From Xylanibacillus composti (GTDB lineage: Bacteria; Bacillota; Bacilli; Paenibacillales; K13), in NCBI RefSeq assembly GCF_018403685.1, contig NZ_BOVK01000012.1, positions 1-64,000 of the forward strand: 64,000 nucleotides of DNA, in the 5' to 3' direction. Positions within the stretch are counted from its first letter, which is position 1; every line of letters starts with the position of its first letter. This document shows positions 17,435-25,320 of this stretch, piece by piece. The notes under the pieces were generated by a model, which did not search any database, had not been told where the DNA came from, and worked only from the letters and a program-made list of their open reading frames with translations. A program made the translations under genes and the position numbers.

Positions 17435-18767
17435 TAAAATAAGAACAAAGCAGGCGATGGTGGGCATTGTCGGATTGGGCTACGTTGGTCTCCCGCTCGG
17501 CATCGCTTTTGCGCAAAGCGGATTCACAGTGGTGGGCATTGATCGTGATCCGGGCAAAGTCGACAAGCTGAACCGCGGGTTCTCCTACATTCAAGATGTT
17601 CCCGAAGAGGGGATTCGCGAGGTTGCGGCTGCCGGGCTATTCCAGGCTACGACAGAATTCGCAGCGATCGGCAGCCTCGATGTAATCTGCATCTGCGTGC
17701 CGACACCGCTGAACAAGAATCAGGAGCCTGACCTGTCTTACGTGAAGGCTGTCGTGATCGAGCTGCAAGCCTATTTGCGCCCGGGCACGCTTGTCGTACT
17801 GGAGAGCACGACATATCCGGGGACAACCGAGGAGCTGATTGGCGATGTGCTGGCGAAGAACGGCCTGTATGCCGGCAGCGATTATCATCTGTGTTATTCG
17901 CCGGAGCGCGTAGATCCCGGCAACAAAACATATACGATTCGAAATACGCCGAAGGTGATCGGCGGCGTGACGCCGCAATGCGTAGCGCTGGCCGATGCGC
18001 TCTATCGCTTCATTGTCGACCGTACGTTTCTGGTGTCCAGTCCGAAGGTTGCAGAAATGTCGAAGCTGCTCGAGAATACGTTTCGCAGCGTCAACATCGC
18101 TTTTGTGAATGAGATGGCGCTCCTGTGCGATGCGCTTGGCATTAATGTCTGGGAGGTCATTCAAGCGGCTTCCACCAAGCCCTTCGGTTTCATGCCCTTC
18201 TATCCCGGACCGGGACTGGGCGGTCATTGCATCCCGCTTGATCCGATGTACTTGTCCTGGAAGGCCAAGGGCGAAAATTTCTTCAGCCGCTTCATTGAGC
18301 TGTCCCAGGATCTCAATCGCAATATGCCCCGCTACATCGTGAACAAGATCGCCGAACTGCTCAATACCCATGGCAAGAGCATCAAGGGCTCGAGCATCCT
18401 GCTGCTGGGCATGGCCTACAAGCCGGATGTCAGCGATTTGCGGGAGTCCCCGAGCCTGGACGTGTATGAACTGCTGAAGGGCAAGGGGGCTCGGCTGACC
18501 GTGAACGATCCATACTGTGATGGATGGCCGGACGAGAGTGAGGAGCGCACAGAGTGGCAGAAGACGATCCATTATGCGGAATTGGGCTGTTACGATCTGA
18601 TCGTGCTGCTTACGGCACATTCCGTCTATGATTTGCCGAATATCGCGGATTCTGGCGTTCTGATCCTGGATACGCGCAATGCGTTCGGAGGCTTGGACGC
18701 CCCGAACATCGCAAGGATTGGCGACGTGCTGCCAGAAGTGGTGGAACCGGCCCTCGTTGGCACATAG
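17421..18767 (+). CDS. Nucleotide-sugar 6-dehydrogenase (UDP-GlcNAc/UDP-ManNAc dehydrogenase type)
   Basis: A 448-residue enzyme of the UDP-glucose/GDP-mannose dehydrogenase family. It oxidises C6 of a nucleotide sugar to the uronic acid in two NAD steps. Motifs: VGIVGLGYVGLPLG (NAD binding), CVPTPL, ESTTYPGTT, YSPERVDPGN, KLLENTFRSVNIAFVNE and the catalytic Cys at about residue 269 in GGHCIPLDP. The YSPERVDPGN and HCIPLDPMYLSWK sequences favour the N-acetylated-sugar (WbpA/WecC-like) branch. The start is ATG 17421; the ribosome-binding site is AAGAGGGGG. With a Gfo/Idh enzyme and a DegT aminotransferase it could give a 3-amino-sugar uronate as in the Wbp pathway. Confidence 0.9.
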   Translation: MELGDKIRTKQAMVGIVGLGYVGLPLGIAFAQSGFTVVGIDRDPGKVDKLNRGFSYIQDVPEEGIREVAAAGLFQATTEFAAIGSLDVICICVPTPLNKNQEPDLSYVKAVVIELQAYLRPGTLVVLESTTYPGTTEELIGDVLAKNGLYAGSDYHLCYSPERVDPGNKTYTIRNTPKVIGGVTPQCVALADALYRFIVDRTFLVSSPKVAEMSKLLENTFRSVNIAFVNEMALLCDALGINVWEVIQAASTKPFGFMPFYPGPGLGGHCIPLDPMYLSWKAKGENFFSRFIELSQDLNRNMPRYIVNKIAELLNTHGKSIKGSSILLLGMAYKPDVSDLRESPSLDVYELLKGKGARLTVNDPYCDGWPDESEERTEWQKTIHYAELGCYDLIVLLTAHSVYDLPNIADSGVLILDTRNAFGGLDAPNIARIGDVLPEVVEPALVGT

Positions 18768-18796
18768 AGGGACAGCGGAAGAAGGGGGAGGAATGG

Positions 18797-19732
18797 ATGA
18801 ACAACCATATGAAAGCTTATCTGGCGATGATCGTTGCGATGACCACGGTCGGAAGTTCCTTTGTCGTAGGGAAGTGGATTGTAGAGGCATTCCCGATCTA
18901 TCTGGCTTCCGGACTTCGGTACGGGCTGGCCTCAGCCTTGCTGCTGCCGTTGCTCTATCTGGCGGAGAAGCGGTTGCCGAAGGTCGGACGCAAGGATATG
19001 GGGGTGCTGTTCTTGCAATCGCTGACCGGCGTATTCGGCTTCAGCGTATGCCTGCTGTACGGCCTGCAATATACGACGGCTACCGAGAGCGGCATCATCA
19101 CCAGCACTACACCGATGGTGATTGCACTCATCTCCTTCTTCTTCCTGAAGGAAAGATTGTCGAGCCGGCAGTGGCTAGGCATCCTGTTCGCGGTGTTCGG
19201 CATTGCGGCGATTCATCTGCTAAGCGGGGATACGCAGGAGATTGTCCCGGGCGTACCTGCCTGGGTCGGAACGCTGCTCATTATGGCCGCTGTCGTCGGG
19301 GAAGCGTTGTTCACCATTTTCGGCAAAGTCCTCTCCTACAGGCTGTCACCGCTGGCCATCGCCACACTCGTCACCGTTCTGGGGTTTGTCATGTTCCTGC
19401 CATTCGCCATCTATGAAGCCATGTCATTCGACTTCACGCAGCCGACAGCTGCGGACTGGATGTACATCGTCTATTACGCGGTTGTCGTGACGGTAGTGGG
19501 CTTCGCTCTTTGGTACTACGGCGTGTCTAAGGTGCCGGCCAGCACTTCCGCCGTCTTCACAGGAGTCATCGCGATTTCTGCTCTCCTGCTGTCTTATCTG
19601 TTCTTGAAGGAGACATTCCATTGGGGGCATCTGGCGGGTGCGCTGTTCGTCCTGTCCGGCATCTGGATTACAGCCCGGAGGACGGAAGCGAGAACAATTG
19701 AGCCATCCGCATCGTCCAGAATGGAAGCTTGA
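18797..19732 (+). CDS. EamA/DMT-family transporter
   Basis: A 311-residue integral membrane protein with about ten hydrophobic segments arranged as two EamA repeats. The first repeat includes VGSSFVVGKWIVEAFPIY and the second WYYGVSKVPAS with a Pro-rich turn typical of the family. Drug/metabolite transporters of this type often export amino acids or antimetabolites. It is the last gene of the unit, 29 bases after the dehydrogenase, preceded by GGGGGAGG, and followed by a strong terminator. Export of the cluster product is the natural guess. Confidence 0.88.
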   Translation: MNNHMKAYLAMIVAMTTVGSSFVVGKWIVEAFPIYLASGLRYGLASALLLPLLYLAEKRLPKVGRKDMGVLFLQSLTGVFGFSVCLLYGLQYTTATESGIITSTTPMVIALISFFFLKERLSSRQWLGILFAVFGIAAIHLLSGDTQEIVPGVPAWVGTLLIMAAVVGEALFTIFGKVLSYRLSPLAIATLVTVLGFVMFLPFAIYEAMSFDFTQPTAADWMYIVYYAVVVTVVGFALWYYGVSKVPASTSAVFTGVIAISALLLSYLFLKETFHWGHLAGALFVLSGIWITARRTEARTIEPSASSRMEA

Positions 19733-19785
19733 TTCCTCCATTGCTTAACACCGATTCATATTTGTAAAAGTCTGGCTCGCGTGCT

Positions 19786-19814
19786 GGGATGGGACGATTG
19801 TCTCATCCCTTTTT
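19786..19814 (+). terminator. Rho-independent terminator of the trp-containing cluster
   Basis: GGGATGGGAC (19786-19795) pairs with GTCTCATCCC (19800-19809) across a GATT loop, with one G-U pair, followed by five T. It is a strong terminator 54 bases after the EamA gene. Confidence 0.88.
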
Positions 19815-20029
19815 AATGCGTGCATAGCATCCTGCGGTAGCGTTGATTGAACAGCGTACGATCTGTCATATCAATCCAAACAGTTTCGACAGCAAAACCG
19901 ATCAGGGGAATATGTCAACTGCTGATCACTACTTAGCTCCTCTACCTGCCCTGCATGACGCGCGACCACTAGCGGTTCGATCTTGCCGATAGCCACTGCT
20001 GCTGACTTAGCCGTTTGGAAATGTAACTT

Positions 20030-20214
20030 TAACGGACACGGATGCCCGTTACAAGGCGTATGGGCGTTTTTTGACATTGTAACGGAAACGGATGACCATT
20101 AGCTTTGAATGGACAGGCCAAAACGATGATTTTTGGCCTCTAATGGACATCAGCGACCGTTAGAAAATCCAAAGCAACGCTTTTTGCGCTCTAACGGACA
20201 TGGGCGACCGCTAC
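20030..20214. repeat. Cluster of four degenerate TAACGGACA...CCGTTA repeats
   Basis: Four imperfect inverted-repeat units at about 20030-20053, 20080-20102, 20140-20163 and 20191-20214. Each starts CTAACGGACA or a variant, has GATGCCC/GCGACC in the middle and ends CCGTTAC or a variant. They recur every 50-60 bases with unrelated spacers. From general knowledge, repeats of this look are scattered in Paenibacillus intergenic DNA. No array-like spacer conservation or cas gene is present, so this is not CRISPR. Confidence 0.7.
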
Positions 20215-20266
20215 AGATTCAACCGGATAGTCCGGTCTATTCACTTATGCTGCTCTTACTGTCCTG

Positions 20267-20940
20267 GTGAACATTTTCCCAAAAATTATCTTGATGCTCC
20301 TCATCCTGCTTATCCCCATCATATCCTTGAACTACTATTCTACAAGGAAGAGTGTAGATGTCATTGAAAAAGAATTGATTCATGCGAGCTTGAACAAGAT
20401 GGAGCTGTTTACCGTTCAGCTGGACTCCAGTATAGAAAAGTTCGAGCTTGTCTCTACCCGGCTTCTGATGGATACCAATGTGCTTGAGTATAATTACAAT
20501 GTAAGCTTAAGTGACTACACCATGCTCAAGACCCGTTCCCTGATTCAAGAGAAGCTGTTCATAGCCAGCACATCCGGCAATTGGCGCAACTAGGTGACCA
20601 TCTATTATCCCGAGAAGGTGGAAGCCATCTCCTCACTGCCCTTATACCGGTTCGACAGAGAGCAGCTGAGGCGGGATTTCTCATTGGGCTGGCGCTATAC
20701 GAGATACGAATATGGGGGCGGGGTTTAAGCGCTATTTCGTGCAGAATGATCCCGGAAAGCCGAGTGATCACAATATCATCATTGCGATCGGCTTGTATCT
20801 GGCAGCCAATGATCGTCTGCGCGTGGCGCTTGCCGAAGCGCGTCGGCGTTTCATGAATCATGCTTGGATATAGGGGGCGAAGCCCAAGCCCGCGTTCCTG
20901 GTATCCAAGCTGTATCATGAACCCAACAGTATGCAATGTC
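20267..20940 (+). pseudogene. Decayed YesM-type sensor histidine kinase, 5' part only
   Basis: GTG 20267 opens a 108-residue frame with a membrane segment (IILMLLILLIPIISLNYYST) and an extracellular sensor-domain start, as in YesM-family sensor kinases. It ends at an in-frame stop at 20591. Directly after it the same-family sequence resumes (TIYYPEKVEAISSLPLYRFD), stops again near 20728, and resumes in another frame (FKRYFVQNDPGKPSDHNIII). The second membrane segment, HAMP and kinase domains are missing. So this is an old, multiply broken and truncated gene that lies next to the repeat cluster. Confidence 0.75.
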
Positions 20941-21005
20941 GTCTACAATGTATTAGACCCAAAAAACCAGTAGATCAGCATGCAGAAAAGATGGAGGGAA
21001 CGAAA

Positions 21006-21491
21006 TTGACCATACTACGGATAGCAGCACGACATTATTGTTTATTAGCAGTCGCCGCACTCCTGTTGGCAAGCGGATGCACCGCGGGAAATTCGGAAAC
21101 TGCCGGCCCAATCAATACCGTTCATGAAAGCAGAGAAGTTGATGATGGGGAAGCTCAGCTCAAAGAACTTGCTGCAGTTTGGGCAGAAGCGCTCCAATCG
21201 CGGGATGGAAAACCGCGCTACGACATCATGTCTATGAAAGCGAAGGGTAAATTTGAAGAAGAGCAAATCGTGCGCGGCGGTGAAGACTGGAACTACAATA
21301 TCGGATATTCCAGTCCTTGGGTCGTTGACTATGCAATTGAAGTGAATGATCGGACAGCTACGATTGTTTATGTGACGCAAACAAGCGAACCGGCCTATTA
21401 CAGCACAAGTGAAACGCTTATATTTGCAGAGGAGAACGGCAGGCTGGTAGTGGATGATTATCAGATAAACTTTGAAGACAGAAGAGGCTAA
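21006..21491 (+). CDS. Lipoprotein, hypothetical
   Basis: A 161-residue lipoprotein: basic start, hydrophobic core (LLAVAALLLA) and lipobox LASGC. I chose TTG 21006 because GGAGGGA (20993-20999) lies 6-7 bases before it; the ATGs at 20931 and 20991 would add residues before the signal sequence and overlap the ribosome-binding site. The mature domain (about 120 residues) has a pattern of alternating strands and ends VVDDYQINFEDRRG, much like small NTF2-like or DUF4829-like outer domains, but the assignment is not firm. It lies between the kinase relic and a converging lipoprotein gene. Confidence 0.65.
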   Translation: MTILRIAARHYCLLAVAALLLASGCTAGNSETAGPINTVHESREVDDGEAQLKELAAVWAEALQSRDGKPRYDIMSMKAKGKFEEEQIVRGGEDWNYNIGYSSPWVVDYAIEVNDRTATIVYVTQTSEPAYYSTSETLIFAEENGRLVVDDYQINFEDRRG

Positions 21492-21522
21492 AGGAGAGAA
21501 TTTCTTGCATCCATCCATCTGT

Positions 21523-22083
21523 CTATTCTGCCAGCGCATACTTCCCAAACGCCAGTTGAAGAGCATCGTCCCTGCTGAAGTAAAAAGTAAGTTGGCGATT
21601 CTCATTGTCTATTTTTCCAAATCTGGAATCGAACCCGCTCCATCCCAAAACACTTTCCTCCTTGTCAAATTCGTCTGAGCAGAATTGGTTAACCTTTTCA
21701 CGATTGTCCCATAAAAATGCAGGCTGTTCGTGATCGGAAAACTCAATGGCGGCACGTAATAGGTAAGTGAGTTGTTTATCCTGGTTTTCGGGTACACCTT
21801 CTATATAAATCGCTACGCCGTTGCTTTTTTCACAAGCAGTTTCATAGATAAAGTCGTTCATTTCCGTCAAATGCAAAATTCTTTCTTTCAACATTTCGTA
21901 CTCACGCATTGCTTCTTCATATTCTTGCAATCTTCTTTGCTGCTTGCTTATATGCGCTTGCAGTTCTCCGATTACTTCTTTTTGTTCATCGATGATAGCG
22001 GAATCGGTAGGCGTAGCCATACCTGAGGATGAACAAGCTGATAAGAAAATAGCGAATAATAGAATCACAAATCTTTTGAGCAT
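21523..22083 (-). CDS. Lipoprotein with coiled coil, hypothetical
   Basis: A 186-residue lipoprotein. The signal segment MLKRFVILLFAIF ends in lipobox LSAC (Cys17). Residues about 30-75 are rich in Glu, Gln, Lys and Leu in a heptad-like pattern and should form a coiled coil (ELQAHISKQQRRLQEYEEAM). The C-terminal half is a separate globular part of about 100 residues, with two Cys (ETACEK and NQFCSD) that may pair. No family is recognised. A GGGG(T)G site precedes the start on the reverse strand. It converges with the lipoprotein at 21006-21491, 31 bases apart. Confidence 0.65.
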   Translation of the reverse strand: MLKRFVILLFAIFLSACSSSGMATPTDSAIIDEQKEVIGELQAHISKQQRRLQEYEEAMREYEMLKERILHLTEMNDFIYETACEKSNGVAIYIEGVPENQDKQLTYLLRAAIEFSDHEQPAFLWDNREKVNQFCSDEFDKEESVLGWSGFDSRFGKIDNENRQLTFYFSRDDALQLAFGKYALAE

Positions 22084-22715
22084 TGCATCACCCCGCGGAC
22101 AATATTTACATATTCATGAATCTATCACTAAAATAGCATATGTTAGAAGTTGTGGATACTACTGTTCGGCTTTTTATAACTCGCGTGCATCGTACAGTCA
22201 GACGATTGTTTGACCAAGCTTTGACCTGATGCTCCTGCCGCTGCCTGTCGGGTTCTTTGCCGCACATTGGTCGGGGTTTGTACGAATTTTCACTTAAAAA
22301 CAGTTTGACTTTGCGTTTATGCTCAATTGTTGAACGTATTTTCGTTCAAAATGAAGGAGTGTCATCAAAAAACGGGGGGCTTTTATACGATATTTCTTTC
22401 AAATATTGTTGTAAAACTAGTTGAACGAGAGGATGTGTAATTTTTTTCGTACAAAAATTTTGTATCTCCAATGGAGCGACAGCTTTCTGATTGACCGCTA
22501 CAGGTACAACCGGCAGCACGGTCATCCTTCCGCTCGCCTCCGTTTCACTACTGTCACGGCTCTTGTCACTTTTTCAGCAGATATCGGGCAGGCAAGCAGC
22601 AGCACGTTGCCGTACAGAACCTTACCTGAAATCATCATGCGTTCGAAATTCTAAGACAAGGAAAAGACCTCGAAGGGCCAGGCCCTTCAAGGTCTTTGTG
22701 GGTGAGGGGAGGGGT
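22084..22715. other. Intergenic region, no supported gene
   Basis: About 630 bases. The right end holds the terminator of the cellulase gene (22662-22697). Short frames across 22421-22916 run over the cellulase gene in the wrong strand and lack ribosome-binding sites. The composition changes from AT-rich to GC-rich near 22490; the part up to about 22650 could be a gene fragment but I do not recognise it. Confidence 0.5.
22662..22697 (-). terminator. Rho-independent terminator of the GH5 gene
   Basis: AAAGACCTCGAAGGG pairs with CCCTTCAAGGTCTTT (one mismatch) around a CCAGG-type loop, about 20 bases after the cellulase stop. On the reverse strand it is followed by TCCTTGTCTT, a weak T-rich tail. 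Confidence 0.75.
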
Positions 22716-24890
22716 CTAAGGCTCAATGCCCCAGACGAGCGTGCCGTTCCGGTACAGGGTGACCCGATCCCAAGCGGCAAGAGAGGTTTTCGTTGGGTCG
22801 AAGGAGTAATCGTTGGTTTCATCGAAATTGGACCAGTCGCTCTTCGCCATGCGGAGCTGGATTTCGCCGGAATTTCCGCCTGCAGGGATGGAGCCGGCAG
22901 CTGCCGTGAAGCTTAGCTCCACATAAGTATCTGTGACGGTCCGGTTAATGTTGGCACCGCCGACCGCAGCCCAGTCGATCCACGTGTTCACAGCCGCCGA
23001 GCCATCCTTGGAGAAGTAGTAGCGCAAAGTCAAATCGCTCAGCGCGACAGCGCTTGTTCCGTTGTTGACGATGCTGAAATGCGGCTTGATCTGGTTATCC
23101 GAAGCATTGGTGTCTGCGGCCCTGTACTGGACCAACAGATCTTCATTCGGTCCAGGCCCGGGCCCAGGTCCAGGTCCAGGTCCAGGGCCTTGGGTGGAAG
23201 CGACACCGACAACACTGTTTCCGTTCTTCGTGATCGTGTACGTGATGACCTCTCCGCTCCAGAAGTGGAACGTCAGGACGACTTCGCCGTCACGAACTTC
23301 ATTGAAGAACGCCGGAAGCAGCTCGATCTCGTTGGACGCATAGGACGGGGAGAAGGCATAGCCGAACTCCTTGAACGAGGTCCAATCCTGCGGACCGGCA
23401 TTGCCGCCGCTTGCGTATTTGGCTTCCATCGTGGCGAGGCTGTCGCCGCGGAAGTCAGTCGGAATCGCGAAATTCTGCGTCGTTCCTGTAGTATTCAGCA
23501 GAACTGGCGTGTCGAAGACTACAACGCGGAAGCGCCAATCTGCACCGCCGTTAAATTTGGCAGTGATCACGGCATTGGTGCCAAGCTGAGTCGAGCTGGA
23601 CCACTGGGCAAGGAAGCTTGCCTTGAAGGTCAACACGCTGCCATTCAGCGTATAATCGACACCGCTTTGCAGATTTTGCCCATTGACGCTCAGCGACACC
23701 AGGTGATTGCCGTTCAGCTGCAGCGGAATTGAGATATCCTGCGCGGCGCTGCCCTGGCGCAGATGAATAAGGTCAGTCTCAGCCACTGCCGAACGCCCCG
23801 ACCAGCTCGCCTGCATCATCTGGAACAGCTCGGGATCGTTCCATTGGAAGGTATTGCGGTTGAAATGCTGGCCGTTGTCCCACACCATGTGGGTGATTTG
23901 CTTGCTCTGCACGTAGTGGATCAGGTATTCGAAGAACTTCAGCTTCTCGCCCTGTTCAATGACGCCGGTGTGCTTGTCGAAGCCGAGCAAGCCGTATTCG
24001 CCCAGAATGACAGGGATGCCATTGGCGACGAACGTATTGTAGGTGCGATCGAATGTATCGATAATATCGTTTCTCGTATCGTTCTCGAATCGCGTGTAGC
24101 CGGCGATGTTGACACTAAACGGCCAAAATCCGTAATAGTGAACAGTAGCGATCAGGTTCGGGTCGTTCAGCTGAACGATGGTGTCATAGAGTTCATTCAG
24201 CTTTTCCTGCGATGTAGCAGTTTCCAGCGTTGGCAGAACGAGAGGACGCACATCATTCAGGCCGCCGGAATTCCGGACAATCTGATGGAACGAGACGTTC
24301 AGCTCGTGCAGCAGCTCGTAATGCTCAGGCGATTCGCTGCCCCAGCCGTCGGTGAACCGCGGCTCGTTGATGCTTTCGAACATCAGCTCGAGCGAGTGAT
24401 TCTTGAAGCGGTCGGCAATTTGTGTCCAAGCGGCGTTAAATCGGGCCAGCACCTGGGCGTGGTTGGTGTCCATTTGGTTGACCCACAGCCACGAGTCGTG
24501 ATGCATATTGATCATGACATACAAATCGGCTTCCAGCGACCAATTGACAATTTGCTCCACACGGTCGAGGAAAGCAGGGGATATGGCATAGTTCGGTCCG
24601 CTGCCTATGCGATGATCCCACGTAATGGGGATGCGTATGCTTTTGAAGCCTTGAGCGGCAATTTCGTCAATCAGCGCCTTCGTAACGTAGGGGTTTCCCC
24701 AAGCGGTTTCGTCGCCGCCCGTGGCGTCCAGCGTATTTCCCAGATTCCAGCCAGGCTGCATCGCTTCCACATATGCTTGAATATTGACGGCTTGGGCATT
24801 CGGCTCCGCTCCTGCAGCCGGGGCGAAGAGGGAAAGCAAGAGCGCGCAGGCAAGCAGCAAAGATAAGCCAGGTTTGTTTTTCCCTTTCAT
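22716..24890 (-). CDS. Secreted GH5 endoglucanase with X2, CBM46-like and CBM3 modules
   Basis: A 724-residue extracellular enzyme that cleaves beta-1,4-glucan (or xyloglucan). The signal peptide covers residues 1-28 (AAGA-E). The GH5 barrel (about 35-365) begins GWNLGNTLDA, has the acid/base Glu176 in FESINEPR and the nucleophile Glu298 in ILGEYGLLG, and looks like subfamily 4. An Ig-like CBM_X2 module (about 370-455) and a CBM46-like module (about 457-560) follow, as in Bacillus Cel5B-type enzymes. A Gly-Pro linker (about 568-584) leads to a CBM3 (590-724) for crystalline cellulose. GGAGGATG... precedes the ATG. A cre site lies 65-80 bases upstream, so glucose should repress it. No close partner gene. 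Confidence 0.92.
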   Translation of the reverse strand: MKGKNKPGLSLLLACALLLSLFAPAAGAEPNAQAVNIQAYVEAMQPGWNLGNTLDATGGDETAWGNPYVTKALIDEIAAQGFKSIRIPITWDHRIGSGPNYAISPAFLDRVEQIVNWSLEADLYVMINMHHDSWLWVNQMDTNHAQVLARFNAAWTQIADRFKNHSLELMFESINEPRFTDGWGSESPEHYELLHELNVSFHQIVRNSGGLNDVRPLVLPTLETATSQEKLNELYDTIVQLNDPNLIATVHYYGFWPFSVNIAGYTRFENDTRNDIIDTFDRTYNTFVANGIPVILGEYGLLGFDKHTGVIEQGEKLKFFEYLIHYVQSKQITHMVWDNGQHFNRNTFQWNDPELFQMMQASWSGRSAVAETDLIHLRQGSAAQDISIPLQLNGNHLVSLSVNGQNLQSGVDYTLNGSVLTFKASFLAQWSSSTQLGTNAVITAKFNGGADWRFRVVVFDTPVLLNTTGTTQNFAIPTDFRGDSLATMEAKYASGGNAGPQDWTSFKEFGYAFSPSYASNEIELLPAFFNEVRDGEVVLTFHFWSGEVITYTITKNGNSVVGVASTQGPGPGPGPGPGPGPNEDLLVQYRAADTNASDNQIKPHFSIVNNGTSAVALSDLTLRYYFSKDGSAAVNTWIDWAAVGGANINRTVTDTYVELSFTAAAGSIPAGGNSGEIQLRMAKSDWSNFDETNDYSFDPTKTSLAAWDRVTLYRNGTLVWGIEP

Positions 24891-24955
24891 GATTCATCCT
24901 CCTTCAGATTGTTGAAAATGAGTAAGTAAACCGGTTCACCTCCATGTCATAATAT

Positions 24956-24970
24956 TTGTAAGCGCATACA
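24956..24970 (-). promoter_or_regulatory. CcpA-binding cre site upstream of GH5 gene
   Basis: TTGTAAGCGCATACA matches the cre consensus WTGNAANCGNWNNCW at every position. It lies about 66-80 bases upstream of the cellulase start, where it would overlap or flank the promoter. This fits carbon catabolite repression of the enzyme. Confidence 0.7.
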
Positions 24971-25253
24971 CAACTAATGTAAAACAAGCATAGATTCATA
25001 GTAAACTCTAAAAATTAGTGCAGATTTCATGGGGAAATTAGATAACGAATGGAATGGTTCTGTTGCAATGGCTATAAATTCAGAAAGATAGGCAGTACGA
25101 TTAGCAAAATAATCCATTGGTCACATCAACAATTATCCGTTAGTCACAGAGATGAATCTCTTTTAGGACACAGGTCTTATTTTGCATATTCGACAAAAAA
25201 AGCCAAAACTCGTCAAAGGATTTTCGCCTCCTGCAAGGAAATCTTCATACAAG

Positions 25254-25276
25254 AACCTGACGCAGCAAGTCAGGTT
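25254..25276. repeat. Inverted repeat AACCTGAC...GTCAGGTT
   Basis: Perfect 8-base arms (25254-25261 and 25269-25276) around a 7-base loop, about 45 bases before the exporter start. It may be an operator or a hairpin in the leader RNA. No T-run follows, so a terminator is unlikely. Confidence 0.4.
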
Positions 25277-25320
25277 GCTCCCATGCTTAAGCTATCAGAA
25301 CCAAGCGGCAGGTGAATCCG

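Larger units (their letters stand above)
19733..20266. other. Intergenic region with terminator and repeat cluster
   Basis: Holds the cluster terminator (19786-19814) and a group of four TAACGGACA-type repeats (20030-20214), both listed separately. No gene is supported. Confidence 0.6.
24891..25320. other. Divergent intergenic region between cellulase and graspetide exporter genes
   Basis: Contains a cre site (24956-24970) for the cellulase and an inverted repeat (25254-25276) before the exporter gene. The open frame at 25049-25315 has no ribosome-binding site and no recognisable content. A promoter for the graspetide genes must lie here but I cannot place it with confidence. Confidence 0.5.

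Noticed and set aside
20030-20214. CRISPR array
   Set aside because: Repeat units are diverged and palindromic, only four are present, spacers vary and no cas gene is near.
22421-22916. Small forward genes near the cellulase terminator
   Set aside because: They run antisense into the cellulase CBM3 and over its terminator and have no ribosome-binding site.
25049-25315. 88-codon open frame before the graspetide exporter
   Set aside because: No ribosome-binding site, unusual composition, and it ends across an inverted repeat. A precursor peptide here was considered, but no core-like repeat or Gly-Gly site is present.
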